Shown here one piece after another: positions 24,187 through 37,140 of a stretch of DNA of 64,000 bases; positions within the stretch are counted from its first letter, which is position 1; the number at the start of each line of letters is the position of its first letter. The translations under genes were made by a program, and so were the position numbers. The DNA is taken from assembly GCA_032622095.1 (NCBI GenBank), contig CP136068.1, forward strand, positions 55,448,025 through 55,512,024, in the 5' to 3' direction. A model generated the notes under the pieces. The model worked only from the letters and a program-made list of their open reading frames with translations, was not told the DNA's origin and searched no databases. The stretch is from Siphonodentalium dalli. Lineage: Eukaryota; Mollusca; Scaphopoda; Gadilida; Siphonodentaliidae.

Positions 24187-24616
24187 GTATGTCTAACACA
24201 GCTTTGTTCGCAAGCTTATGGCTCTGACTTTATAATTAGCAGTCAATTGCAATTTCTATTTTGGATATAGCTCTATGGGTTCAAATTCTTTACAAAGAAA
24301 CTTCTCTCAAACAGAATTATGATTCCATTTTGTTCAATGTGCTTTTATTTTATTGATGGCTATTATTTTATGATGGATTGTGAGAACCGACATTTTTACT
24401 TTTCCAAATGTTTGGCAAGCTTCCTAATACATGTAACTTAATTTTGGTGCCGGATAAAATACAGGCACCTATTTATTTGTGCTTGCTAAATGGGAAAATC
24501 AATGCAAAATGTCATGAACAAAAATAAAGTAGGTAGCTGGATCCTAAAATGCAAATGCAAAATTTTTGTGAGCCTTGAATAACCTGGTTTTATAGTGTGC
24601 TTTGTGTTGATTGCAG

Positions 24617-24848
24617 ACATAGAAAGAGGTCACGGAGTCGATCAAGAGGTAGATACAGATCCCGATCGAGAAGTCGATCGAGAGAGAGGAGGAGAGATAG
24701 ACGGAGAGATAGGTCAGAAGAGAGATACCATAGTGATAAGTACAAGCATCGGAGTCGAAGTCGAGAAAGGGATAGAAAGTACAAAGATAGAGAAGGGAAA
24801 AAAGAGAAAAAGAGAGATGAGTATCCACTGGAGCCTACAGTTGGACAG
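24617..24848 (+). CDS. DHX8: DHX8 exon, RS domain and start of S1 domain
   Basis: Acceptor ttgcag, donor GGACAG|gtaaat. About 78 residues: dense Arg-Ser/Arg-Asp dipeptides (visible residues ~164-230), a lysine-rich patch, then YPLEPTVGQ, which corresponds to human PPEEPTIGD at the S1 domain edge. Purine-rich and repetitive, so other frames and the opposite strand are also open, but only this frame connects to the neighbouring exons. Confidence 0.94.
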
Positions 24849-24899
24849 GTAAATACCAAGTTAATAAGTTTTCACCTGATATGAAAAGATATTCGTTAT

Positions 24900-25243
24900 G
24901 TGAGACAAGGTATCTCGGCACCCTCTTATCCCACAATCAACGAGGTATCTCGACACCCTCTTATCTCACAATCAATGAGGTATTTCGCCACCCTCTTATC
25001 GCACAATCAATGATGTATCTTGGCACCCTCTTATCCCAGAATCAACAAGGTATTTCGGCACCCTTTTATCCCACAATCAACGAGATATCTCGGCACCCTC
25101 TTATCCCAGAATCAACGAGGTATTTCATCACCCTCTTATCCCAGAATCAACGAGGTATCTCGGCACCCTCTTATCCCACAATCAACGAGGTATATCTGCA
25201 CCCTCTTATCCCACAATCAACGAGGTATCTCAGCACCCTCTTA
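24900..25243. repeat. 35-bp minisatellite, left part
   Basis: About ten units of gaggtatctcggcaccctct plus tatcccacaatcaac. Continues after the MITE at 25597. Confidence 0.93.
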
Positions 25244-25596
25244 CAGATCTTCCCATGAGGAAAACACAGCGAGAGCATTTATTTGCTCCCGTTATGCAGA
25301 AAATGGGTGTAATATGGCACCCATACTATAATTGAAAGTTGGGTTTTTGCTCAAACAAAAAGTCATTATGGAATAGACCTACCGGTATGTAGAGTTACAC
25401 CTTAATATGCCACAGTTGAACTGAGATGGTAAAGGATCTAAATAAACCTTAAAATAATTCAATATTGAACCAACAATTATAGTCTCCATTAGTATTTTGC
25501 AAAGAGGGACGGGTGCGAATTTCAGCACCCGTGAATTGAAAATTACGAGTGCATACGGGTGCGAGAGCAATCACTCCCGTCTCCTGGGAAGGACTG
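25244..25596 (-). mobile_element. MITE with CAGTCCTTCCCA ends, copy B
   Basis: Inverse of copies A and C, nearly identical to C. Inserted in the 35-bp minisatellite; CTCTTA is present on both sides (25238-25243, 25597-25602). The left end reads CAGATCTTCCC, a small deviation from the family. Confidence 0.85.
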
Positions 25597-25653
25597 CTCT
25601 TATCCCACAATCAATGAGGTATCTCGGCACACTCTTATCCCACAATCAACTAA
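25597..25653. repeat. 35-bp minisatellite, right part
   Basis: About 1.6 units continuing the array interrupted by MITE copy B. Confidence 0.85.
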
Positions 25654-27725
25654 TATCTTCATTGTCTTAAAGCTTGACTGAAATTCCATTTCTAATTTTG
25701 AAAAAAAAATGCTTCAAAATAATTGTGTTTTATCCATGCTTTCACAATAAGGAAATTTAGACATCCTATATGTATTTCGACATGTAGACAATTCTAATTT
25801 ATGTAACAAACACTTGGTGAACTATTATTCAGGATATTTTTGTAAATTATTTTGTTATTGAATTTTGTTATTTTTGTTTACTGTCACTGTTTTTCCATGT
25901 ATTATTCTTGTATATGTAATGAGAATGATATTTCCGCCAAAGGAAGCCCTCACACTGAACTATATGGATAGATGTCCTGCGTTTGTAAACCATAGCAGAA
26001 AAGGGGTTAACTTTTTGTGGTCGCCTACGGTCACTCACGGTCTGTACTCTTCAGTGGCTTGCCTCGGAATCAGTCACGCATGCGCAGTCCCAATATAATT
26101 CACTGTACATATTGAATTAGCCAGTTTATTTTTCTGCTACCAACCTATCGGATCTAAGGGAGTATTTTTCCGAATTTGTCGTTTAACAATAGCGACAAAT
26201 TCAATTTATCGATACAATAATTACTGGTCGCCTACGCGTTCGTTTTTATAATTATCGTTTCGAATTCACGGACCGTTTCGTTTCAAACATATAATTGTTC
26301 GTGTTTTTCGAACAGGCGGCTAACTTAAAAACAATTTATCGAATATGAAAATCAGCATTTCGCCATAATTAGCCGCCATTTCAAGGCCTTACGAGGCGCA
26401 CAGATTATTGTGAGAAATACATCTATGGAATTATTATAGCACCTATAAGGTATGATAGAATTTGTCAGATATCAAAAATGCCACGTGATTCTCCGCCGGC
26501 AGTATCCTAATTTCGTAGGAATTATTTTGACGTTTTAATGCGTGGAAATTTATTTAGCAATAATTCCATCGCTACTGACGCTATCTCTCGTCATGTTATG
26601 AACAACGTGCTTTCACATAATACTATGTTTCAATACAAATGATCACGTTTGACCTTGAAGTTGATTACAATCTACACAAGAATACTGACAGTTGATTAGA
26701 TCTTGGTTTATCAATGTCACATGCATAACAATAACTTCATATGACAGTAGTACCGTAGTGCTACGAATAAATCTCAGCCATGTCATAGATGTATGTCGAT
26801 TAATAGCTACCTTGTATATACCGCTATTCTCAAAGTGATTGACCAGAAAAACGGGGTGATACCCCGGTCATGACCGCTGTGATACCGGTAATAAACGGTA
26901 GCGGTATCGAGACGGTCATGGCGTGAAGTTACGGTATTGGGCGATGATACCGTGGTCTTTTAGCGGGCACCGCATTAATTTTGTTGAATACCGCGGTGAT
27001 TTTCATGGAACTCTTTTAGGGGAGATATTTACTCGCACATACTTGTTCGCGTTAACAAGCGGTATCAGTACCGCGGTATGGAATACCGCGGTATAGTACC
27101 GCCATATTAACTGGGTGACACCACGTTATTGGTGGTTAATTACTTTAAGTATGGCGGTAGGTCTAATGAACAATAGCTGCGATTATACACCAGCCGGTTC
27201 AGCAAGCCGGTCTGAACCGGTGGGCTTGTAAATTTCTGAGAAGGATCCAGGGATGGTTTTCTACCTGTTACAGGTTTGGGCGCTCAAACTCTGGAGACCC
27301 TGGAGATAGTAATTATTCAAGTGGTTCTCCATTATTTCAACGAATTTTTCTATAATTCAACAACTAAACATGAAAATCGGATGAGATAGTCTACTAGTAT
27401 GATATAGAGCCTTTATTTGCACCATCTCTGGATCCTTCCCAGGTAGTATTTCTCGGTCGGATCTCTTCTCGGGCAGGAACAGTTCACGCTCCCCCGATTA
27501 TGCCGCGGCATTAAATCAATTAGTGGGGAGGCGACCGGTGGCGATGCAGGGGTACTTGGGACCCCCAGGACATTTGGTCCCACACCGGCGCAAGCGGTTC
27601 TGTGTGCTGAAGTTGCCAAATCGCGTGCGAACGTAACGACACCGGCTGGGCGGCCTACGGCGACTTCGGCATAGGGCAGTGGCCCTACCCATTCGGTAGC
27701 AAGCCCGGTCCCCTTGGTCACGATC

Positions 27726-27734
27726 TATATAAAG
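27726..27734 (+). promoter_or_regulatory. TATA box before Gag-like ORF, copy 2
   Basis: TATATAAAG, 45 bp before ATG 27780; sequence between them matches copy 1. Confidence 0.5.
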
Positions 27735-27779
27735 ACACAGCCTTGCCTGCCTCTCAGCCGTCTTGGGGTTTCTGCTGCA

Positions 27780-28001
27780 ATGGCCTCTACCCATCGTTCT
27801 GCTTGGACAGGACATTCAGCTTGGTCGGGACCACCTGCATTTGGGGGGGGGGGGGGGGCTCACCCCGGTCCGATGGCTCCACCTCCTTCCGGTTATCAGA
27901 AGAAACCAGTTTTGGCTATGGGATTCTTCATTTCGACACTGGACTCCAAAATTGGAACTCAGTTTATCAGCCTTTTGCTCAAACAGTTGGCCGTAGCTTA
28001 A
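27780..28001 (+). pseudogene. Gag-like ORF fragment, DIRS-like copy 2
   Basis: From the ATG: MASTHRSAWTGHSAW, a Gly run from the poly-G, then AHPGPMAPPPSGYQKKP and a short tail ending in a stop at about residue 73. Low-complexity Gly/Pro-rich, with no zinc knuckle. Likely the start of a broken structural ORF. Confidence 0.4.
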
Positions 28002-28029
28002 AATTCCATGGGAGGTATTTACACCTCGA

Positions 28030-28293
28030 TTGAGCCATCGCCGGAATGGGCCTCCCTCTAGTGTTTTGTCGTCCATTATTGCAGGTCGTTCCGACGCTAG
28101 GGCAGAGAGCGACATGCTATCCTTACACCCCAAGGCGTCTGAGGCTTTCGATGACGACCCGTCTGCGCACAATACATCAGACTGTGGGTCTTTTCGGTCA
28201 TCACAGTCTGGCATCGGTAAGGCAGAAGCTGCGGATCGTGATTTCCTATCCACGGATTATCTCATCTATAGGCTTCTTCCTACTGAACTATGA
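28030..28293 (+). pseudogene. second Gag-like block, DIRS-like copy 2
   Basis: 87 codons with DARAESDMLSLHPKASEAF and DDDPSAHNTSDCG, conserved with copy 1 (6459-6722). A diverged relative sits further right in both copies (about 8430-8540 and 29790-29890). Function not known. Confidence 0.35.
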
Positions 28294-30183
28294 ACTCTCA
28301 AGCCCTCCTGGCACGCCCTGCGCAATCGTACCACCGTCTTCAAAATGCATCGAGAACTCGATCTATCTTACCTGTGATATACATTTCATAGGTAAGGTAC
28401 ACGACCCGCGACTGACACACTGGTCAATAGACTTCACACATGAATGAAGCACATTTACATGGAAAGCATTTCTCTTGTCACGTGCCACAACGACCCTGCC
28501 AATGGCCTGGCCGACAGAGTACATCTCATGGCTCTTCATACTCCTATTACCAATATCAATTTGATTATCTGGCACATGGTAATAAAATTAACAGGGCACT
28601 GCACGCCTATAGACAATAACGCGGGCAAAGACGTTTGCACTGTCCATCTCAGCTTTCTAGGAAGCTCATTGACTAGCGTTATAGACCTTTCCTTGCAGGC
28701 AGGGGACCACCCAGTCCGAGTGGATCCCAACCCCATGGCACCCGATCATAAGGGCCTGAAACCATGCTGCCAACTATGCGCGCTTCGGTATATGACGGAT
28801 TTGTCCTATCAACATTCGACAATAAAACAGGCAAAGACGTTTGCGCTGTCCAGCTCAGCTTTCGAGGAAGCTCATTGACTAGCCATCAAAACTTTCCTTG
28901 CAGGCAGGGACCAACCCATATGAGGGGATCCCAACCACATGGCACCAGCCGCCCAATCATAAGGGCCTGAAACCATGCTGACAACTCGGCTCGCTTCGGT
29001 CTATGCTGGATTTGTCCAATTTTCCTTAAACATGCCTTCAACAGGACCACTTAGGTCGGGGGAGCTCCTCTCTATCATGGCTCTTAAAATTCAATAAGTA
29101 ACAACATTATAAAGGGATGTGTGTCCTTTACTAGGAGGATGAAAATTTCATTTGTTTCCTTAATCAGCGAGCCATTTTGGAGGGGGTCTTCCCCTAGTTT
29201 GCTGCATGCCTCACACTAACATACCTATCACACACCTAGGTCGTTCTGCTGCATGTTTGGGGGGGAAAGTGACATGATGTTCTGGGCAGAGGCTCAGAAC
29301 TGAATATTCCGTATGGTGACAATTTACCCGTGGTTATCATCTGATTACATTGTACATCATTTGAACTGATTTCAGTTGTCAAAGAGCCAAAGGGCCTTCT
29401 GCAATGATCTCATTGCTGACTTATAGATCACCTTGATATATATTTTTTATATCATTTTTTATATATTTATAATTATATACTCGTAAGATTTGTATCACAG
29501 GATTTCTGTCGGATATCTTGTGATGCATAGGTACCTCAGAGACATGTGATCAGTAGAAGAAAAACAAGGAAGCTGTTCTAAGAACGACAGGGGGCATGAC
29601 CACCTTGCAAGATGCGGTTGTGGGGGGGCTCCCTCTGTTCAGACGGCTTGACTCCATTATCGTTGTACAACCTGTTTGGCCTAATGGGTTCTCAACTCAA
29701 TCCCTGTGCCACAAATTTGGCATCAGGTTCTCTGGCTTTTTCTTTGGCGAATAGCAGTTAGTTAACTTTGGTTGTCTCGCCATCGTCGGAGTGGGCCTCC
29801 GTCTGTGCAGGTCGTTCTGTCGCTAAGGTGGAGAGTGAGTTAGTCTCCTTCCTTCATGATCCTGCATCATGGGACCTTGACGGGTGGGACCTTAGAACAG
29901 ACAGCTGAAGAAGACGACAAGGTTTCTTCTAACGTTATACTTGCTCGGTTCGCTCGCAACTATGCATTGGATGGCACCTCATGGGATGTTTGTTTCAAAA
30001 CAAGGGGGGCGGTACACATTTGAGCAATATAGCACTCTAACTATATGAGTTATTTCACGTAAATAATCCTAACAGATTCATTAAAGTGTTCATATATGGC
30101 ACAATCTGTTTTAGAAGAGTACTTTTACTCAAAATTTGGCTATTAACTTTATTGCTCGTGCCTCCTCCTGGGCTTGCATTCTA

Positions 30184-30282
30184 ATCCATATAGTTCAGTG
30201 TGAGGGCTTCCTTTGGCGGAAATATGATATTTTTAAAAATATAATATATATTTCCTTAAAGAAAGCCTGAACACTGAACTAT
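30184..30282. repeat. ICR of DIRS-like copy 2
   Basis: Same arrangement as 8846-8944: reverse complement of the left end fused to reverse complement of the right end. Confidence 0.85.
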
Positions 30283-30578
30283 CATAGGGCCCTCCCATGG
30301 CGGTGCCATTCCCAACCCCGCGACTCGCCAATCTTCTGATTGAGTTGAAAATAAACTGGCTAATTCAATATGTACAGTGAATTATATTGGGACTGCGCAT
30401 GCGTGACTGATTCCGAGGCAAGCCACTGAAGAGTACAGACCGTGAGTGACCGTAGGCGACCACAAAAAGTTAACCCCTTTTCTGCTATGGTTTACAAACG
30501 CAGGACATCTATCCATATAGTTCAGTGTTCAGGCTTTCTTTAAGGAAATATATATTATATTTTTTTAAATATCATATT

Positions 30579-30700
30579 GTATTTATCTATAATTTTGTAT
30601 GTATTATGCTTGTGTATGAAATGAGAATTATATTGTATTTACCTATAATCTATAATTCTGTATGTATTATGCTTGTATATAAAATGAGAATTATATTTTA
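30579..30700. repeat. short tandem repeat flanking DIRS-like copy 2
   Basis: Two units of ~57-65 bp containing gtatgtattatgcttgtata and aaatgagaattatattgtat. A related sequence lies left of the element (25895-25929), so the insertion split this array. Confidence 0.7.
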
Positions 30701-30706
30701 TTTCAG

Positions 30707-30805
30707 ATCTTTGATGGAAAGGTTTCCTCATTGATGCAGTTTGGCTGCTTTGTCCAGTTAGAAGGATTGAGGAAACGATGGGAGGGACTTGTACATATTT
30801 CACAG
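30707..30805 (+). CDS. DHX8: DHX8 exon, S1 RNA-binding domain (first half)
   Basis: 33 codons, phase 0 to 0, acceptor tttcag, donor CACAG|gtaatc. Encodes [18 protein letters not shown] and then [15 protein letters not shown], nearly identical to human DHX8. This is the OB-fold S1 domain whose conserved G-F-V and GLVHIS signatures are visible. The acceptor lies 128 bp after the right end of the second DIRS-like element. Confidence 0.97.
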
Positions 30806-30958
30806 GTAATCTATTATCTTTCCAATCATTGTGGGTCAAGAATTTCATCACCTATTTGAAAATAGGTTGTATTATTTGAATTATATGTATGATGGTCCAT
30901 CGTTTGAGTAGTTGTCAAAACGAACTTATTGCTTGTTTAAGGATGACTTTAGTATATA

Positions 30959-31184
30959 TTTGTCAGGGATTTAATCCGTCCCTGCATGCTGTGACTACTA
31001 GACTGAATTGAACATCATGTTGACTACTGTGACGCTGGATAATACTTGAGATAATTGACTGAGTGAACTGTGTATGCCCATGTAGTGTATAATTGGTGTT
31101 GAGTTGTAAATATGCTCTGCTAGAGGAAAGATGTATCTTGCGATACATTAAATCTTTTCGCTATGATTCAACCTCTCTGACAAA
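30959..31184. mobile_element. candidate small TIR element
   Basis: TTTGTCAGGGATTTAATC at the left and GATTCAACCTCTCTGACAAA at the right are imperfect inverted ends; 226 bp, non-coding. No clear target duplication. Confidence 0.45.
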
Positions 31185-31481
31185 ATTGATATCAAATATC
31201 TTTTTCAAATGTTGTATGTTGGACAGTACAGGTTGAGTTTGAATTTTAGCAAAGATAGCCCAAGTATCTAGAACTTGGCAACCAATTCACCAAAATGATG
31301 TTTAATTGGCTTTGCTGATATAATTAACAAGACATATCCTATTGTTAATAAAAAATATCATTTGTTGAGGCAGAATCGAGTCCTTTGATTATAACTCAAA
31401 CCCAATGTTTAGTTTGTTACAATCGAAAAAAGTACCAAGCCATTACTTTAGAAATGTTTTCTGCATAAACCATATATAGAG

Positions 31482-31627
31482 GATCTACAACAAGTCCCCA
31501 GTTTATAGTGGATTTACAAAACAAGTCCCATAAATTAGGTCTGGACTAAGCCTTTGGTGAGGTCCAGACATAATTTACTGGACTAGTTTTGTAAATTCTG
31601 CTATAAGCTGGGGACGAGTTGTAGATT
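31482..31627. repeat. 146-bp snapback element
   Basis: gatctacaacaagtccccag...taggtctggac is mirrored by gtccagacataattt...ctggggacgagttgtagatt. Almost the whole length can fold on itself. Confidence 0.65.
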
Positions 31628-32338
31628 CTATTTATGACATGACCTAAAACCTCGATAAAACATTCTTAAATCAACAAATGGGATGTGAAACTTACATCGT
31701 CTTCTATAAAGCCTGTGATGATATTTCATGTAATTATGGATTGTTTGCCTGCATAAAGAAATAGTCCCAGATAAATAAAGACTCATTGACGTATATACTG
31801 GCGGATAGTTAATGAAATAACTTTTCAAGCTCTTCATTGATTAGAATTTGTCGGAAAAATATTGGAAGCCATAGTGTTTTGAGACAAACATACAGAATGT
31901 CAACAGATGACAAACTGGAAGTCAAAGGTCATCAAGCACTACATATATTTCCTGTTATGCAATGAACATTGCATATCACAAATTATAGAATTTATTGAAT
32001 GAAATAAGGTAGGATCATGTAATAAATTATTTTATCTTACAATTGGCCTCTTTTTCATAATACATGCAGAAACGACTAGACCGTTTTCTGATTCCTTATC
32101 GTGGATGACAATAAGCCATATCCTAGATACAAAGAAGATTGGTATTCCAAGTCGAACTACCTTCTCTGCGTAGTCTATCATTGAGTCCGCAGGATCTGGG
32201 AAACCCACATGGTTGTGATAACTATGAGTTTGGTGTAATCTATTTCACTGTTTATATTGTCATTTGGATTTGAAACAACAATGTAGATATCATTGCTTTA
32301 TAAAACAAACCATCAGCTCTTTATATTCTCCTCTGCAG

Positions 32339-32449
32339 CTACGAAGAGAAGGCAGGGTGACAAGCGTCAGTGATGTGGTGTCTCGTGGACAGAAAGTCAA
32401 AGTGAAGGTTCTGTCTTTCAATGGTGTCAAGACCAGTTTAACCATGAAG
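32339..32449 (+). CDS. DHX8: DHX8 exon, S1 RNA-binding domain (second half)
   Basis: 37 codons, phase 0 to 0, acceptor ctctgcag, donor ATGAAG|gtaaat. Encodes [18 protein letters not shown], then [19 protein letters not shown], closing the S1 fold. Differs from human by only a few conservative changes. Confidence 0.97.
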
Positions 32450-33842
32450 GTAAATTAAAATAATAATATCGAGCTAAGTAGTTACACTAATGATAGTACT
32501 TATAATTTTACAAAACACTGTAATAAAGAATAAGCATGCTATATGTAGTGATATCCCTATGAATGATTGACAGCATTCTATGTGAGCAATCAGTGTGTGC
32601 CTATTCTAGAACATCCGATCAAACCTTATGCATGTGCCAATATCCATTGGATGTATCAAGATGTAGCAAGAGAGAATGTGGAATAGCCTTAGCAGTGGTG
32701 TGTGAAGTGTTTTACTTGTCAGTTATTCAGCTATAGACTAAAATGATGTTCAATTTATGATTTAAATATATAGCTATATTTCCCTTACCTGCTTCTTGAA
32801 GTAACTCACAAATGTATTGAAAAAATACTTTGAACCATTCACACTTTTACAAAAGTTGATAAAACGAGCGTCGCACAGCGACCGCATTTATCCCGTCGGG
32901 TCGCTAAAACATGACAGCTAGAGAGACCCGTTTGCAGTTGTTTACCAAAACTAAGAATAGAACCAAAACAAGATCACGTGCTCGATTGGGTCAGTTGCTA
33001 AATAAAGATTTGATGGATCATGCGGATCGATACACAAATTCCATTGGTGGGATTAACATGCAGTACTATATGATCATTAATAAGATTTAATAAGTAAACA
33101 TCTGCCTGATAATTTATTCGCAATGTTACCAAAAACTCTCAGCAGCATCAGGGTAATATATAACCAGGGCGCTGATCGTTCTCAGTAAATCGGGAGAGCG
33201 GAACTATATCGCCGGGGACACGTGATCAAGTCGTGAGAGGGCCAAGGTCTTTTCGCAAGATTCGAAAATTGGGGAAAGTATGTTTTTGTTTGAAATTAAC
33301 CCCCCCCACCCTCCCCCTTTTTTTGTTTGTTTGTTTGTTTGTCTTGTGATCCTGCGGCATTCGTTTGGCACTGACCAGCAGACATCACTAACCAGGGGGT
33401 CTAGTGTCTCGTTTCAGGTCCGGGTTCCCACGGACTCGGCTTGTTTGCTTGTGGCCATGGCGTATTGTGGGCCAAAAAAGGAAGACACGAAGCAAGAAAT
33501 GGATAAATGGACAGTGAACATCCTACCAATAATTTCACGACTACCTTTTTGATTAATAATTCATTAAATAAAGGTAGTCAATCAGGCAGACCTGTCTTTG
33601 TTGTGTTACGACCCTGTGGGATAAAATTTACTCTGTGCTATTGTATGGCCGCCAGTATTTACCAGCATATATTTAAATACTTCTCTATGCTGTTGATTGA
33701 TAAATTGAGTTGGTTTGAAAATGTTGGAAAAAATCATGGTCTAACTACTGATAAGTTCAGCTGAAATAATCTTCATTTGTATTAAAATACACAAATAGTG
33801 AAAACTAACAAACATCTCAATAACATCATTGTGTAATTGCAG

Positions 33843-34137
33843 GACGTGGACCAGGAATCTGGAGAAGATATGAACCCAAGTCGTACTCGTGACATCACTG
33901 GTGGCGAGCTGAAGGACGATGTGACACAGGCTAGGAACCCGGATCGACCGTCGACTGTTCCTCTTATAAATGATCTGCCAAACGTTGATGAGTTCCAGGA
34001 CAAAAAATACAGGAAAACCTCAGACATGGAGAAATGGGAGATAAACAGGCTGGTAGCAGCTAATGTCATAGATAAATCAGAGTTACCTGACTTTGACGAG
34101 GAGAATGGACTGCTTCCTAATGCTGAAAACGACTCAG
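33843..34137 (+). CDS. DHX8: DHX8 exon, linker between S1 and helicase core
   Basis: 295 nt, phase 0 in, phase 1 out (TCA G|gtatgc). Starts DVDQESGEDMNPSR, as human DVDQETGEDLNPNR, then RNPDRPS, a variable stretch, then MEKWEINRLVAANVIDKSEL and PDFDEENGLLP, which match the conserved EKWEI and DFDEETGILP region. The variable centre is expected for this linker. Confidence 0.96.
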
Positions 34138-34509
34138 GTATGCAAATATTATTCCTCAGTGTTGATAACCAGAAACAGGGAAATAAAACTACTGATACTA
34201 AATGGTAATCTGCAAAAAAGACATTATAAGCCAGAGCTCTGTATAATATTGCTTGAAGTAATTTCACCTGAAATGTTTTGATCTTGCTGTTTGAATGTGG
34301 AGCAGGTGGTGTCTAAGAAATTGGTGAATTCTTCTAACGACTGTATTGCCTAAGACAATCAATGCTTAGTGATGTCAACCTATCTGATACTAACTAAGTG
34401 ACTTAACATATTTAAATGTAAAAACTCTTCCTTAAGGTTGCAGCATGCCTTTGTAAAATTAAAACAGTTTTATGGAGCAGATATATATATTTTTTATTTT
34501 GATTTGAAG

Positions 34510-34607
34510 ATGAGGACATTGAGATAGAGATGGTTGAAGATGAAGCACCATTCCTGACAGGCTGTGGTAGAGCTGGCTTTGAGCTCAGTCCTGTTAAGAT
34601 TGTTAAG
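34510..34607 (+). CDS. DHX8: DHX8 exon, acidic linker
   Basis: 98 nt, phase 1 in, phase 0 out. Encodes [16 protein letters not shown] and SPVKIVK, matching human EDLEIELVEEEPPFL and SPIKIVK. The acceptor (tttgaag) has a weak polypyrimidine tract, but phase and homology fix it. Confidence 0.94.
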
Positions 34608-35560
34608 GTATGTGTTATACAGGGTTTCCACTAATGTTCAAATGTAGGGTCTGTGGGGCCAAGGATAGGAGGAGCTAACCATGGTTTGGCCCACTGTACA
34701 CAAATTAAAAAATTAAATTCCGAAAATGCCCCATTTCCTTACACCTGAGAAGATCCAAATAATATTTTCACCATAATTTGATATTAAGAGATACAAACAA
34801 TCAACCTCGAGAGGTCAATGTATAAACAACAGCCATCAGAATATGCGATGCAGCCTTCATCTCCATTATGAAAACATTAAATACCTGAAGTCGTTCGATT
34901 GACAACATGTAGAGTTATTGCTCCTGGCACATATAGTCAGGTAGTTTTGGTTCGAATGATGTGTCCTTTCTCAGAATTTGTGATAAGAAATAAAAATTAT
35001 TTTATGAATACTAAAAATTGAACTTCTATTCGCTGATATATCCCATGAACACACACTTTTCAGCAAGTAATTTTCAGTATATTGGCTGCAGAGAACAGCC
35101 TAGACGGCGACTTCTTATACTGGCTCATTGTGCCCTAATTTTGCAGTTGGGTGAAGTGCAAGTTGCCCTCAAAATTCCAAAGTTGACTGACAAATATCAG
35201 CAAAATACCTGATCTAGCCCTAAGAATTCATGCTCATTTATTTGGCTTACAACTGCTAACTGTCATTGCACACAACTATCCATTGCTAGGGTGATATAGA
35301 AACACTTAACATCTGTATTGATTCAATCTGGATTCAATCCGAACGCACTTTCAAAGATAGTGTAGCATATATATATATTACTTGTTTTCCTGTTTGCATC
35401 CCATTACAAACAAAAAGCATGATTAACAAACTATGGACACAATATACAGATGAAGGCTTAGATGTGTCGTCAAATCTTAATGCCTGCTAAGTGTTACTCT
35501 TTTTGAGAATTTTCCATGAAATTGTTCAATATGCTCTGATGTGTTCATTCTCTTCTGTAG

Positions 35561-35702
35561 AATCCTGATGGTTCAATGTCTCAGGCTGCGATGATGCAGG
35601 GGGCGCTGCAAAAAGAGCGACGAGAAATAAAACAACAACAGAGAGAATCAGAAGCAGACTCCCAGCCGAGAAGTAGTAATTTTAATGATCCTATGAACCA
35701 AG
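35561..35702 (+). CDS. DHX8: DHX8 exon, conserved linker NPDGSxSQAAMMQ
   Basis: 142 nt, phase 0 in, phase 1 out (CCAAG|gtaatt). Begins [16 protein letters not shown], then [17 protein letters not shown]. This is one of the most conserved linker blocks of DHX8/PRP22. The C-terminal part ([11 protein letters not shown]) is close to human LNKHWVDPLPD in position but diverged. Confidence 0.96.
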
Positions 35703-35904
35703 GTAATTACTGGCTACTGCAAAAACACCTGTCTGTCTATCCATGTGTCTGTTTAGTCTGCCAAAATGATGAAATGTGTATCATATGACTAAATGCATTC
35801 AGTATAATTTCCACTATGTTGAATGAAATAATGCAAATTTTACTTACTTTCGTAAAAAAAAAATTGTGTATGCAAGTGCTTGATCATTCTTCGCTCATTC
35901 TGCA

Positions 35905-36229
35905 TTAAAGACATATTATGTACTTGTTCGGGTGCGTGAAACTGATAAGTTAGTATTCAGATGCTACGCCAACTGGAGGAATGTAGCATTCTACTAACAC
36001 TGAACTACACTAAATTGTAAATATTTACTATTCGAATCGGGACGCTTCTATCGGCGATGAACTAACGAAAACGATTTCACCATCGGCGGTCACTGCATTT
36101 AATTAATATATAAGAATGAGGGTGTGTGTTGTCAATTTAGATATACTATTTGTAAAAATAACTACTTTGAACAAGATTATTCTCCATTTCTATTTGATCA
36201 ACCTACCGGAGTGTTTCACATCACTTTAA
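35905..36229. mobile_element. dispersed MITE-like repeat, copy 2 (TTAA ends)
   Basis: Second copy of the family at 1424-1830, ~325 bp, between exons 35561-35702 and 37581-37756. Confidence 0.5.
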
Positions 36230-36704
36230 TTCCTCTGTTGCTAATTTCATTGGGTATAGAAGATATCCCCATAAATGTCTAGATTTTGGTACAGTCCCGC
36301 TTTAAAGTTTAAAAAAAAAATCTATCTATTTTTTAAGTAAGTAAATGGTCACATTCTAACCCTTTGATAATAGGATGCTCATTAAACCACTGTTAATTGA
36401 TTTCCAACCATTTATCTGTAAGGATGTTAATCAAACAAATTAGAAAACAGGCTATGTGTTAACCGTAATATTTGAAATTACCTGTAAATGTGTAGATAGG
36501 AGATCTCTGCCTGTTGGTTACTTGTAATATCAACACATTTTTCCCTGCAGATCACCAGTAGATTATTCCAATGTATGTATACTAAACACTGTGAACCCAG
36601 TTGGCTGCTCAAAGCACAAACGAATATAGCCCGTTGGCTGGATTACCAGGTTCCCAAAGTACGTTTTGAAAAAATGGGTTGTGGCATGTTAAATATTGAC
36701 TTCA

Positions 36705-37140
36705 TATTTGCATAGGGATACCTGGAGATAACTGTTGGTGAGCATGACATAGCAAGGTCATCTACTGAATACATGTATATCTCGGAATCATTTATATATG
36801 ATATGTAGCCCTTGTTTTAATGAAAAGTTGAAAAAGTGATGCCGTATGAAACATCTGACATGATTGCCACAAGCAAATGATGTCAATAAATATACTGTTA
36901 CTTTGTATGCGTTTGTATAGCAAAACGTGGTTATAACTGTTATTGGGCATGTCATAGTAATAAGAACTACTGACTATATCCTCATATATATGTACACTAC
37001 ATAGTCCTATTTTGAATTAAACACCAGAAAACGACCAGCTGAAACATCTGACTTAATTGCCGCAAACATATGATGTCAATAAATATACTTTTCTTTTGCA
37101 TAGGGAAACCTGGGTTAACTGTTGGTAACCTATCAACTTA
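36705..37140. repeat. ~195-bp tandem repeat, just over two units
   Basis: gaaacatctgac(a/t)t(g/a)attgcc and tgatgtcaataaatatact recur about 190 bp apart, with gcatagggatacctgg at 36711 and gcatagggaaacctgg near 37099. Confidence 0.7.

Larger units (their letters stand above)
25930..30578 (+). mobile_element. DIRS-like retroelement, family 1 copy 2
   Basis: About 4.65 kb, closely similar to 4025-9228 with the same inverted termini, ICR, TATA box and Gag-like start. Differs by lacking the 340-bp duplication and the MITE, by having 16 rather than 24 G in the poly-G tract, and by an extra ~90 bp near 29540-29630. ATT at both boundaries. Inserted in a short tandem repeat (gtattatgcttgtatat... unit, seen on both sides). 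No RT or recombinase recognised. Confidence 0.8.

Noticed and set aside
24544-24859. Minus-strand Leu/Ser-rich frames opposite the RS exon
   Set aside because: Shadow of the purine-rich RS-coding sequence; no splice context.
27413-27815. Minus-strand frames of ~100 codons in the GC-rich part of DIRS-like copies
   Set aside because: Open in both copies, but GC-rich low-stop sequence explains them; copy 1 has a frame change, and no known domain is seen.
33280-33552. 90-aa frame near a poly-C/T stretch in the intron before exon 33843
   Set aside because: No homology recognised, low-complexity start, and flanking exons join without it.
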